From Neobacillus cucumis (GTDB lineage Bacteria; Bacillota; Bacilli; Bacillales_B; DSM-18226): a stretch of DNA of 64,000 nt. A program made the translations under genes and the position numbers. Under the pieces are notes generated by a model that had not been told where the DNA came from, did not search any database, and was given only the letters and a program-made list of their open reading frames with translations. Of this stretch, positions 1-7,932 are shown piece after piece (positions within the stretch are counted from its first letter, which is position 1; each line of letters starts with the position of its first letter). The stretch lies in assembly GCF_023715505.1 (NCBI RefSeq), contig NZ_JAMBOH010000001.1, positions 454,302 through 518,301 of the forward strand, in the 5' to 3' direction.

Positions 1-116
1 CCCGCACCGTTTGGCCCTAAAATTGCAATAGTTTCCCCTTTTTTTATTGAGAGTTCTACGCCACGTAAGATCCGCTTATTATCAGCTTGCTTCGTCAACT
101 TTTTCAATTCAATCAT
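1..116 (-). CDS. ccmA: Heme exporter ATP-binding subunit CcmA (N-terminal part)
   Basis: The first 38 residues of an ABC ATPase, cut by the window edge. They read from an ATG behind a GGGAGGG ribosome binding site and reach the Walker A motif (GETIAILGPNGAG). CcmA with CcmB/C drives heme handling in System I cytochrome c maturation. The ABC family is certain from the P-loop. Assignment to CcmA rests on the ccmE/F/H genes that lie directly upstream on the same strand. Any other ABC ATPase of the same operon would fit the visible part equally well. Confidence 0.75.
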   Translation of the reverse strand, partial: MIELKKLTKQADNKRILRGVELSIKKGETIAILGPNGA

Positions 117-141
117 TGTGCAGTCCCTCCCATCCCAGCTG

Positions 142-1137
142 TTACTCAATAAAACTCCGTAAATTCAGCTTAACTTGTACTAGATGCTGTTTGTAGGCAG
201 CAAGTTTCGCATGATACTCACCTTCTGAGAGGTTACCTTCACCAAAAGTTTCTTCTAGTTCAATAATCTTTTCCATAATTGCTTTTTGTTTTGCCATTAA
301 TTGTTTGAAGGCTTTTTCTTCCTTATCAGCCCCTAGTCTTTCCTCTTCCAATCTCGCTTTTCTTTTAAAGTAGATAAAATAAGAAATACCAGTAATAATG
401 ATTGCTCCAATAATAATTAGAAAGATGTGTGGATTAAAACTGTGTAATGGCGATTGTGCCCACATCCTTAGATGTCCAGGGTTATGAAATGCTGGTGCGG
501 TATGAGTTACACCGCTGATGCTTTCTTTATCAGTAGTTGTTGCAGATTGTTTTGTTTCATCTGACGGCGGTTGTACATCTTTATTGTAGACTAGCGTAAA
601 TGCCTGGTTTTCCTTCAAACCTTCGATGCTGTATCCAAAATAGTTTTGGTCATCAAATTTAAATAAACCTTGACTAGTAGCTTCTGCACCAGTCACTACA
701 ACACTGCCCATGCCTTCTGGTACAAGGATTTGCATCATTCCAACAGGGTAATTCATTGTTAACTTGATTTCTTTCCCTTTTGGAATTCGATAACTGTATG
801 GGAGCACAGTTGTTTGATTTGCTGCAACCGGGGTTGTGGTAATAAACCCTTTATCTACTTGTTTATAGGCGATTTTACTATCTAAAAAATTAAGATCCTT
901 GGCGTTTTCCGGCAGCGTCACTTTTAAAACAGCGTCACTCTTACCATCACCTTTATATTCCACGGAAGATGTATTCGTATAATTGACCATATTCATCATA
1001 TTAGTTGACCCATCTTCTGCCGGGCTTACCACAAGGTAGTGCAAGTCAATGGATATATTTGTATCTGTTGCTGCTAATCCATGAAATGGTACTAGCAGCA
1101 GAAGTCCAAGGAAGAATGTGGTGATTTTTTTGATCAC
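142..1137 (-). CDS. Exported protein with C-terminal membrane anchor, cytochrome maturation cluster
   Basis: 331 residues with a GTG start (GTGA overlap with the stop of the gene before it, so translationally coupled). An N-terminal signal peptide (about residues 1-22) is followed by a mostly beta-rich extracytoplasmic region. One membrane segment lies around residues 235-255, then a basic stretch and a charged helical tail of about 60 residues that resembles SHOCT-type tails. I do not recognise a named family. The gene at 4502-5560 has the same layout (signal, beta domain, one membrane span, short charged tail), so the two are probably related accessory proteins. Position between ccmA and ccmH suggests a role in heme delivery or apocytochrome handling outside the membrane. 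That role is inference. Confidence 0.8.
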   Translation of the reverse strand: MIKKITTFFLGLLLLVPFHGLAATDTNISIDLHYLVVSPAEDGSTNMMNMVNYTNTSSVEYKGDGKSDAVLKVTLPENAKDLNFLDSKIAYKQVDKGFITTTPVAANQTTVLPYSYRIPKGKEIKLTMNYPVGMMQILVPEGMGSVVVTGAEATSQGLFKFDDQNYFGYSIEGLKENQAFTLVYNKDVQPPSDETKQSATTTDKESISGVTHTAPAFHNPGHLRMWAQSPLHSFNPHIFLIIIGAIIITGISYFIYFKRKARLEEERLGADKEEKAFKQLMAKQKAIMEKIIELEETFGEGNLSEGEYHAKLAAYKQHLVQVKLNLRSFIE

Positions 1138-1520
1138 TTTCCTTCCCCCTTTTTCTTTACATAGAAATTCATTTGTTCCTCAATTTCTTTTTCTACTTCT
1201 GCCATTAAATCTTTATCGATATTTGTATCTACTATTAGTTGGTCTTCTTCCTTCATAATTTTGGCAACTTCTGTTTCATATTGCTTTTTTAAGTTTTTAT
1301 AATCAGCGTGTGAGATTTTATCCATTTTGTACTCAAACTCAATTTCATTGAGTGTGGTTAAAAGTGCCTGTTTCGTTGTGACTAAATCCTGGTCCTTTGA
1401 ACCAATTTGGATAAAGGTATCCAACTTAAAAAATGGAGCCAATATTAAAAACAAAACTATTAACGCCCAAGCTGCAGTAAAAATGATTGAAATGATTGAG
1501 ATATCAGGCATTTTTTTCAC
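1134..1520 (-). CDS. Small membrane protein, CcmI-like position
   Basis: 128 residues. One N-terminal membrane segment (about residues 10-30) is followed by a soluble, highly charged, probably coiled-coil domain. The layout resembles the N-terminal part of CcmI/CycH-type assembly factors but lacks any TPR repeats, so the family name is not supported. It ends in a GTGA overlap with the following gene and begins 3 nt after ccmH, which places it firmly inside the ccm operon. A role as a small partner of the heme lyase complex is inferred from position only. Confidence 0.75.
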   Translation of the reverse strand: MKKMPDISIISIIFTAAWALIVLFLILAPFFKLDTFIQIGSKDQDLVTTKQALLTTLNEIEFEYKMDKISHADYKNLKKQYETEVAKIMKEEDQLIVDTNIDKDLMAEVEKEIEEQMNFYVKKKGEGK

Positions 1521-1523
1521 ATC

Positions 1524-2027
1524 CTAAAGATACTTTTTGCGTTCTTCATCGATCATCGAGGTAAGGATTTCTCCCTCTACTTCATCCGCAGTGCTTTCGT
1601 AAACATTGATTTCAACCTCGGTACCTTTTTTCTTCACCCACTTACGGATAATGATGAATACAGCCAAAGCTGCTAACCCTATTACGACAAACGGAAGAAC
1701 CCAAGCTGTTAAACTAAAACCGCTTTTCTCAGGGGATGTTAAGATTTCTTCACCATAAATATTGACATAATACTGACGAATTTTATCCTTGTCCCAGCCT
1801 TTATTCATCATCTCAACTAAATCTTTCTTAAACTCAGTCGTAAGATTACATGTATTAGGATCACATTCATAATGATCCTGACCACAGCCGCATGTACAGG
1901 CAAATTGCTGGGCAACAGCCTTAAACTCTGCCGATTTATAATCAATCTCTTTTGCTTCCGCTCGAATGAATGAACCCTGAAAAATAAGTGCAATTAAAAG
2001 GAGCCCAAGATATAGTTTATTTCTCAT
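1524..2027 (-). CDS. ccmH: Cytochrome c maturation protein CcmH
   Basis: Thiol-disulfide protein that keeps the CXXCH cysteines of apocytochrome c reduced for heme attachment. The start chosen is the ATG at 2027 (sequence MRNKLYLG), since the longer frame runs back into ccmF with no ribosome site. It has a signal peptide (about 1-25), a cysteine-rich segment reading FACTCGCGQDHYECDPNTC, a helical domain typical of CcmH (KDLVEMMNKGWDKDKIRQYYVNIYGEEIL), then a membrane segment and a charged tail. The extra cysteines beyond the usual LRCxxC pair are notable. It overlaps nothing and follows ccmF by 1 nt. Confidence 0.87.
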   Translation of the reverse strand: MRNKLYLGLLLIALIFQGSFIRAEAKEIDYKSAEFKAVAQQFACTCGCGQDHYECDPNTCNLTTEFKKDLVEMMNKGWDKDKIRQYYVNIYGEEILTSPEKSGFSLTAWVLPFVVIGLAALAVFIIIRKWVKKKGTEVEINVYESTADEVEGEILTSMIDEERKKYL

Positions 2028-2028
2028 T

Positions 2029-4011
2029 TTATGATACCTCTTTGCGTACCCCTGTGTATCTCGGAGTGACATTTCCATATTTTCCGTTCCAAACTGCAAA
2101 CAGTGCACCAATTACAATCATAAAAGAACCTACCCATAACCAATCCATCATTGGATTAACTTTGACCACAAAGGTTGCTTTCCCATCATCTTCCCAAGCG
2201 CTTAATACAATATATAAGTCCTCCTTCAGAGAGGAAATAATCGCTACCTCTGAAGATGGTTGTTCCCAATTACCATAAAATACCTTTTCCGGCTGGAAGG
2301 TACCTAGTTTTTTACCCTTTCTAAATACAGTAACGTCGGCATAGACGATATCGTTAATTCCCTCTTTCTTTTGATCCAGGCGATCATAATTGATCCGGTA
2401 ATCCCTAAGTTCAATGGATTGTCCTAAAGCAACAGTTTTCATTGTTTCTACATCATAGTTTTGTGAACCGATAATCCCCATCGTAATAAAGGCAATACCG
2501 AGGTGGACAATATATCCTCCATAACGGCGGCGGTTACGGATCATTAACCGATATAAAGCTACTATTGGGGATTCTTTTGTCATCTTTCTTCTAGCTTTTA
2601 CACCTCTATAAAACTCTAAGAAATGGGTAGTTAATAATAGAATGATCACTCCGTAACCAATGACAGCCCATGCCTTTTGGATGCCTAGTACAACCATTAA
2701 AGTCATTCCAATTACGGCAAGAATCGCTGGAATCATGAAGTTCTTTCTAAGATTTTTCACAGTAGATTTCTGCCATGCAAGCAGTGGACAGACAGCCATT
2801 ACAAACATCATCGACAATAGGATCGGTGCTTCTACCTTGTTAAAGAATGGCATCCCTACTGTTACTTTCGTACCACGGACAGCTTCAGAAACAAGCGGAA
2901 AAATAGTTCCCCAAAATACTGCAAATGCCGCTCCAACCAGTAATAGATTATTCACTAAGAAACTGCTTTCTTTTGAGATAAAAGAATTAAATTCCCCGGC
3001 ACTGCGTTTAAGCAGGTTATTGCGGCTCATTAATACATATAATGATAAAATGACCGCTACACCCATGAAGATTAGGAAATATAAACCTAGATTTGAGTTT
3101 GCAAAAGCATGAACAGAGGTTAAAACACCACTGCGCACGAGAAATGTTCCAAATAATGTCATCGCATAAGAAACAATAATTAGGCTGATGTTCCATATCT
3201 TCAGCATGTTTTTTCGCTCTTGAATCATGACCGAATGTAAGAATGCTGTTGCTGTTAACCATGGCATAAAGGACGCATTTTCTACCGGATCCCAAGCCCA
3301 GTAACCGCCCCAGCCAAGCTCTACATATGCCCATTGTCCCCCAAAGATATTTCCAAGGCTCAAGAATAACCAGGCGACGATTGTCCAACGTCTTGTCATC
3401 TTTATCCAGAAATCATCTACGTTTTTTAATATTAATGCCGCCATCGCAAATGCGAATGGGATGGAGAGACCCACATAGCCCAAGTATAATGTGACAGGAT
3501 GAATAATCATCCCCGGGTTTTGCAGCATTGGATTTAGACCTTTTCCTTCTGTCGGTACAGTATCCAATAAAACAAAAGGTTTAGCGACGAATCCTAAGAT
3601 GAAGAAGAAGAAAACGGCATTGGCCATTAAAATGGCAGAAATGTAAGGAACCATTGGGTTTCCTTTCATCTTTCTGGAATACGCAATCATGAGCATATAA
3701 AGAGTTAAGAAAAATGTCCATAATAACAATGATCCTGCATTACCAGCCCATAAAGCGGTCAGTTTATAAATTGCTGGCAGTTCACTGCTGGTGTAATCGG
3801 CAACGTATTCATATTGAAATTGAGAAGTTGCTAAAAGGGAAAACAATGAAATCATTGCCATTGCTGCACAAACAAATAAAGCAATCATCCCGCCCTTTCC
3901 ACTGTTGACGAGTTTTTGATTTTTTGTGCTAATCCCTAATGTTGTAATGAGGAGCGAATAGACTGCTATGGCTAAACCTATATATATCGTTGCGTTGGCA
4001 AATAAATACAT
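2029..4011 (-). CDS. ccmF: Cytochrome c heme lyase subunit CcmF
   Basis: 660-residue polytopic membrane protein, the usual length of CcmF. It carries the tryptophan-rich WWD heme-handling motif at about residues 234-251 (GWGGYWAWDPVENASFMPWL), conserved periplasmic histidines (for example H171), and a C-terminal extracytoplasmic domain followed by a last membrane segment. With CcmH it ligates heme, handed over by CcmE, to apocytochrome c on the outer face of the membrane. The ATG has a good AAGAAGGTGA ribosome site. It lies 24 nt after ccmE and 1 nt before ccmH, so these form one operon. Most Bacilli use System II (ResB/ResC); a complete System I set is less common. Confidence 0.95.
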   Translation of the reverse strand: MYLFANATIYIGLAIAVYSLLITTLGISTKNQKLVNSGKGGMIALFVCAAMAMISLFSLLATSQFQYEYVADYTSSELPAIYKLTALWAGNAGSLLLWTFFLTLYMLMIAYSRKMKGNPMVPYISAILMANAVFFFFILGFVAKPFVLLDTVPTEGKGLNPMLQNPGMIIHPVTLYLGYVGLSIPFAFAMAALILKNVDDFWIKMTRRWTIVAWLFLSLGNIFGGQWAYVELGWGGYWAWDPVENASFMPWLTATAFLHSVMIQERKNMLKIWNISLIIVSYAMTLFGTFLVRSGVLTSVHAFANSNLGLYFLIFMGVAVILSLYVLMSRNNLLKRSAGEFNSFISKESSFLVNNLLLVGAAFAVFWGTIFPLVSEAVRGTKVTVGMPFFNKVEAPILLSMMFVMAVCPLLAWQKSTVKNLRKNFMIPAILAVIGMTLMVVLGIQKAWAVIGYGVIILLLTTHFLEFYRGVKARRKMTKESPIVALYRLMIRNRRRYGGYIVHLGIAFITMGIIGSQNYDVETMKTVALGQSIELRDYRINYDRLDQKKEGINDIVYADVTVFRKGKKLGTFQPEKVFYGNWEQPSSEVAIISSLKEDLYIVLSAWEDDGKATFVVKVNPMMDWLWVGSFMIVIGALFAVWNGKYGNVTPRYTGVRKEVS

Positions 4012-4035
4012 TTCGTCACCTTCTTACGTTGACTA

Positions 4036-4488
4036 TTATTTTTCTTTTACTGGTTGATCTAACAGTTGTTTATGTTTTTCTGGATCATAGTTTTTCATAT
4101 CTTTTCCTTCATATTTAGAAGGACATCTAGTTTTGACCGATTCTGCTTCAAACGTATTTTTTTTAGTTGGTGCCCCTTGAAGGATGGTAATTACACCTTC
4201 AGAGAAGTTGTCAGGTTTTGTACCGTGATAGATAACATGCATAACATTGCCGTGGTTATCTTTTACGTCAAATTTCAGTTGAATTTTGTCCGGATTCCAT
4301 TTAATCGTATCTTCCCTTAATAATCCTTCAACCGTTACAAAATCGTCTTTATGCTGGTTCTGGGTGGCCAAAAGTTCTTTCATGGTCAGCTCCACACCAC
4401 TAGAGCCTGGAGTCGCAGCCATTAACAAGAATACTATAGCACCTGCAATAATAAAGCCGCCTACCATCACTAACGTATTTTTTTTCAT
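4036..4488 (-). CDS. ccmE: Heme chaperone CcmE, CxxxY type
   Basis: 150 residues with one N-terminal membrane anchor (about 5-25) and an OB-fold domain with the family signature around HVIYHGTKPDNF (84-95). In the classical Proteobacterial protein a histidine in an HxxxY motif binds heme covalently. Here the matching site reads CPSKY (Cys122 to Tyr126), i.e. the CxxxY variant known from archaea and some sulfate reducers and Gram-positives. The C-terminal tail is short and charged. Ribosome site GAGGTGGG. The neighbours ccmF and ccmH support the assignment. Confidence 0.92.
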   Translation of the reverse strand: MKKNTLVMVGGFIIAGAIVFLLMAATPGSSGVELTMKELLATQNQHKDDFVTVEGLLREDTIKWNPDKIQLKFDVKDNHGNVMHVIYHGTKPDNFSEGVITILQGAPTKKNTFEAESVKTRCPSKYEGKDMKNYDPEKHKQLLDQPVKEK

Positions 4489-4501
4489 TCAACCCACCTC
4501 A

Positions 4502-5560
4502 TTAGATTAATTTTTTCATTTCTTCCTCGTACATTTCTTGATCAATTTTTCCAGTTAACAGCTTTTTACGAAGTTCCTTCTTTTCTTCGGCATTACTTGT
4601 TTTTTGATCTTTTTTCCCAGCTGGATGCTTTGAAGACTTCGGTTTATGATTAGCCCCTTTTGCTGAAGAACGCCTTCCTGTTTGCACATTACCTTTTAAT
4701 CCCAAATAAACGAAGACACTTGCGATGATTAAAGCTAGTCCAATGACCGATGCTCCGCCAATACCAATAAGCGGCTTTTCAGTGTTGCTGCTTGATGTTC
4801 CCTTTTTTACTTGGTCAGTTGCTGTTACACTGCTATGGTTTTCATCATTTGGCGGCTGCTGTTTATTAATGGCCTCCATAGTTGATTCTGTTCCATCCTT
4901 TTTGTACGAAAAGGAAAAGTTAAGATTTTCTTTTGCCTTTACATTCTTGTATTGGTAGTAATACAACTCTTCGCCATACTCACTCTTCGTATTGTTAGCT
5001 GTTTTGGGTACTAGCTTTATATTTTTTGCATCCATTGGAGCGTAAAAAATGACATCTAACTGACCAATTGCAGCGTTATTTATCATCTGATATGTAAAGT
5101 TTTTTTGGTCCTTTACTTCTATAGTTTTAGTGTAGTATTCAATTACAAATTGATAGGTTTCGTTATTCTTAATTGCTTTTGCCGGCTTCCATGAAACAAT
5201 TCCCTTTTCCTTATCAACATCATAGGGACGTTGAACTTCTGGTTTATTTTCTTCTGGAAATTCTGCAACTAAATAGGCTTCAAATCCCTTTTCCATAGCA
5301 GGAACAGGAAATTCGATTTTCCCATCATAGTCTTGGCCACTTTTATTGGTAATGGTTCCGTACTTGCCTACTAATAATGATGGAACATCCCTTGATCCCC
5401 AATCTTCGGGGTAATCAAACTCCGGCATCACTTGTACCTGCATTTCCTTAAACGGAAATTTCTCTGCTTGAAATACAGTTGCAGCACTAATTTTAGTACC
5501 TATAAAACTAGTTAAAAATGTTGTAATAACGAACATTGCTAACCACTTTTTCTTTAGCAT
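4502..5560 (-). CDS. Exported membrane-anchored protein heading the ccm operon
   Basis: 352 residues from the ATG at 5560, which has an AAGGAGG site; the longer frame upstream has none. Signal peptide (about 1-26), a beta-rich extracytoplasmic domain of about 220 residues, a low-complexity linker rich in Ser, Thr, Asn and Gln, one membrane segment (about 262-283), a basic stretch rich in Lys, and a short charged tail ending in TGKIDQEMYEEEMKKLI, which looks like a SHOCT-type oligomerisation motif. It shares this layout with the protein at 142-1137. No family name is recognised. It is the first gene of the ccm transcription unit on the minus strand and probably acts outside the membrane in cytochrome assembly. 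Confidence 0.82.
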   Translation of the reverse strand: MLKKKWLAMFVITTFLTSFIGTKISAATVFQAEKFPFKEMQVQVMPEFDYPEDWGSRDVPSLLVGKYGTITNKSGQDYDGKIEFPVPAMEKGFEAYLVAEFPEENKPEVQRPYDVDKEKGIVSWKPAKAIKNNETYQFVIEYYTKTIEVKDQKNFTYQMINNAAIGQLDVIFYAPMDAKNIKLVPKTANNTKSEYGEELYYYQYKNVKAKENLNFSFSYKKDGTESTMEAINKQQPPNDENHSSVTATDQVKKGTSSSNTEKPLIGIGGASVIGLALIIASVFVYLGLKGNVQTGRRSSAKGANHKPKSSKHPAGKKDQKTSNAEEKKELRKKLLTGKIDQEMYEEEMKKLI

Positions 5561-5795
5561 AATTATCCTCCTTGGCTTCCGAAAACTCTCACTTAAACAC
5601 TCAATTTTCACTATAGTCCTCTTTGAAATAAATATATCCGTTCTACAACCTTGAAAGTTGAATGACTCTTGAACATTTTGTTAAACGGAGGAAACGTTTG
5701 AGTTTTTGACAAAAAACCACCACAAAATGTTCACATTTTTAAAATTACATTGATTTATTTGAGCAATTTGAAGGATTCCGAAATCGTATTAATAG

Positions 5796-5836
5796 TAAAA
5801 AAAACCTGCACCCTAAAATAGCAGGATACAGGTTTT
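5796..5836 (-). terminator. Rho-independent terminator of the cytochrome c / PCYCGC unit
   Basis: On the minus strand AAAACCTG pairs with CAGGTTTT and is followed by a run of eight U residues. It sits 21 nt after the stop of the diheme cytochrome gene and separates that unit from the ccm operon. Confidence 0.8.
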
Positions 5837-5856
5837 ACAAAAATCTATTATTTAAT

Positions 5857-6513
5857 CTATTTCTTTTCTTCCAAAGAACGGATATAGCTAACAATGTCTG
5901 AAATCTCCTGTTCTTTTAGTTGACGGACACCGTCAAGACCTTTTAAAGACGGACCCATTCTTGTCTCTTCTCGACCATAAGCTGTACTAATCCAAATTTG
6001 CTTATCAGTTGTATACGATAGATAGTCACGATGTGAAAGAGCGGTTCCCATTCGCAGCATACCTTTACCTGCCTCCATATGACAGTTCTGACAATATAAA
6101 GTGTACAGTTTTTTTCCAGTGGCAGGATCCCCAACAATGGTTTTTGGGACATTAAAATCAATATTTTCCCTTTGCCAATTACGGATAAAGGCTACAATAT
6201 TTTTTAATTCCTTCTCTGATAATCTAGGTCCATAGGCTGGCATACCAGTTCCTACTCTTCCAAATTTTATATAATTATATAAATTCTTATCCGTTACAGA
6301 GTTTAGGAAATTTTGATTATTTAAAGCCGTTCCAGCTTCTACCCCTTCACCTTTTCCAGTATCACCATGACAAACTAGACAGTTTTTATTGTATACCTTT
6401 TCACCTGCTGCAATCGCCTGTGAATTCCGGTGACCAAATATATTACTATTACTGATACAAACAACAATACCTATTATCACCAAAATGTAAAATCCAATTA
6501 ATATTTTTTTCAT
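5857..6513 (-). CDS. Membrane-anchored diheme cytochrome c
   Basis: 218 residues: an N-terminal hydrophobic anchor (about 4-22) and two class I cytochrome c domains. Heme-binding CXXCH motifs are CLVCH at 45-49 and CQNCH at 141-145. Likely Met ligands are Met91 (GTGMPAYGP) and Met186 (ETRMGPSL). An electron carrier on the outer face of the membrane is the expected role; its partner is not in the window. It starts 9 nt after the stop of the PCYCGC lipoprotein gene and ends before a terminator, so the two are co-transcribed. It is an obvious client for the adjacent CcmA-H machinery. Confidence 0.92.
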   Translation of the reverse strand: MKKILIGFYILVIIGIVVCISNSNIFGHRNSQAIAAGEKVYNKNCLVCHGDTGKGEGVEAGTALNNQNFLNSVTDKNLYNYIKFGRVGTGMPAYGPRLSEKELKNIVAFIRNWQRENIDFNVPKTIVGDPATGKKLYTLYCQNCHMEAGKGMLRMGTALSHRDYLSYTTDKQIWISTAYGREETRMGPSLKGLDGVRQLKEQEISDIVSYIRSLEEKK

Positions 6514-6522
6514 GGGTTACCC

Positions 6523-6972
6523 CTACTTCGGCTGAGGTGTTGGGGTTGGTTCCCCAAGTTCTTCATACTTTTCAGTTATCAATTGATAAATTTTATCAGG
6601 ACTTTTACCGTTGAGATGCATTTCTATTGCCTCCCGGGCAATATTGACACAAGTATCTCACGATATGCCATGTGAATCCCATTGTTGTACAGCGTTATCT
6701 TCACCAACACTCTTAACAAAGCAATCTAAATTGCTCTTATGTCCATCTGCCACACAACCACAATAACATGGTACTTGAGCAACCACATCTGGATAGGTCG
6801 ATGCCATTATATAAGTTTCTTGAACTTTTTCTGAAGAATTTAATACAAAATCAGGGAGTGGATTATGTTTTTTATCTAGTTTCCAACTTTGGTCCTCAAG
6901 CTTTGAGCTGCATCCTGCAGCTATAATGGCTAATAGAATGAAAAGGAAGAAGAAAGTTGTCATTCGTTTCAT
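6523..6972 (-). CDS. PCYCGC-family lipoprotein, candidate selenoprotein with in-frame TGA
   Basis: Lipobox IAAGC (Cys21) after a signal peptide, then the signature PCYCGC at 68-73 and GHKSNLDCF at 78-85. At codon 105 (6658-6660) a TGA interrupts the frame. Reading on gives 44 more well-formed residues (DTCVNIAREAIEMHLNGKSP and on) to a TAG at 6523, just before the cytochrome gene. Members of this family, as I know them, have DSHG followed by CGVC here, so the TGA replaces the first Cys of a CxxC pair (U105-D-T-C108). A perfect hairpin with a G-containing loop lies 21 nt downstream. I infer selenocysteine insertion. The alternative is a Cys-to-stop mutation giving a 104-residue truncated protein. 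The function of the family is unknown; thiol redox or metal binding near cytochromes is plausible. Confidence 0.75.
6625..6643 (-). promoter_or_regulatory. SECIS-like hairpin downstream of the in-frame TGA
   Basis: Minus-strand hairpin with a 7 bp perfect stem (T-ATTGCC paired with GGCAAT-A) and a 5 nt loop CGGGA. The loop starts 21 nt after the TGA. The published description of bacterial SECIS elements asks for a loop 16-37 nt after UGA with a G among its first two bases and a stem of at least 4 bp; all three hold. Whether SelB binds it is not known. Confidence 0.6.
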
Positions 6973-7123
6973 CTATTGATTCACCCCTTTCCTAATATTC
7001 TTATACTTTTTCATTTTATCAAACAGGCGTTTCCTAACTTACTCTTAATTCTTACTATTTAGTGAAGTTTTTACGTTTTATAAAATAAATAAGCTTTTTA
7101 ATAAACAAGAAGGCGTCACAGAA

Positions 7124-7256
7124 CAAAAGCGCAAGAGCCTTGAACAGCCCCGACAAGCATAAGACGCTCAGGGAAGGAAGGTGTTCTTTGCCTTCATTCC
7201 CTGAGTGGCTGTAGACCATCGAGGGGCAAGGCGCTGGAGCTGGACGTCGATAGTCC
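7124..7256. repeat. Dispersed ~130 bp structured repeat, copy 1
   Basis: Imperfect inverted repeat: GAGCCTTG and CAGCCCCGAC near one end match CGAGGGGCAAGGCGCTGG near the other, with an internal hairpin CTCAGGGAAGG / CCTTCATTCCCTGAG. A related copy lies at 13393-13518. Similar GCCCCGACAAGC-type elements are scattered between genes in many Bacillaceae. It sits between the PCYCGC gene and efp, convergent with neither. No protein is supported here. Confidence 0.7.
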
Positions 7257-7302
7257 ATTTTTTAATAGTTATCCACAAGCGGAAATTTTATAATTTTCTT
7301 TT

Positions 7303-7345
7303 CAAAAAAAAAACCTTAGATCCGTTTTACGGTCTAAGGTTTTTA
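7303..7345 (-). terminator. efp terminator
   Basis: AACCTTAGACCG / CGGATCTAAGGTT hairpin on the minus strand followed by a run of ten U residues, directly after the efp stop codon. Confidence 0.88.
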
Positions 7346-7354
7346 TATTATAGC

Positions 7355-7912
7355 TTATGCACGAGAAACATAACTTGCTTCTGTTGTATTAATGATGAGC
7401 TTATCTCCTTGGTTTATAAAGAAAGGCACTTGAACAATAAGACCCGTTTCAAGTGTAGCAGGTTTTGTACCGCCAGAAGCTGTATCCCCTTTAATGCCAG
7501 GTTCTGTTTCGGTAACTTCTAATTCCACCGTGTTTGGCAATTCTACACCAAGTGTTTCATATTGGAACATCATGATGTGAACTTCCATATTTTCTTTTAA
7601 GAACTTTAATTCATATTCAATATTTGCTGCTGGAAGTTCCACTTGTTCGTAAGATTCCATATCCATGAACACGTGAGAATCACCGCTTGCATAAAGATAT
7701 TGCATTTTACGATTGTCAATCTGTGCTTTTTCTACCTTTTCACCTGCACGGAAGGTTTTTTCTTGTATGGCTCCATTACGTAAGTTACGAAGCTTTGAAC
7801 GAACAAAGGCAGCACCTTTTCCTGGCTTTACGTGTTGAAAGTCTAGAACGCGCCATAGGCCGCCATCGACCTCAATGGTTAATCCCGTTTTAAAATCGTT
7901 AACAGATATCAT
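7355..7912 (-). CDS. efp: Translation elongation factor P
   Basis: 185 residues, full length, three beta-barrel domains. EF-P binds between the P and E sites of the ribosome and relieves stalling at polyproline. The N-terminal loop that carries the modifiable residue is in the segment [21 protein letters not shown] (about 18-38), with Lys32 in the usual PGKG context. The C-terminal S1/OB domain ends [11 protein letters not shown]. Good AGGAGG site before the ATG at 7912. It follows yqhT by 20 nt as in B. subtilis; spoIIIAA, which follows efp there, is replaced by the repeat and ccm region. Confidence 0.97.
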   Translation of the reverse strand: MISVNDFKTGLTIEVDGGLWRVLDFQHVKPGKGAAFVRSKLRNLRNGAIQEKTFRAGEKVEKAQIDNRKMQYLYASGDSHVFMDMESYEQVELPAANIEYELKFLKENMEVHIMMFQYETLGVELPNTVELEVTETEPGIKGDTASGGTKPATLETGLIVQVPFFINQGDKLIINTTEASYVSRA

Positions 7913-7932
7913 GTGTAAATCCTCCTAAAATC

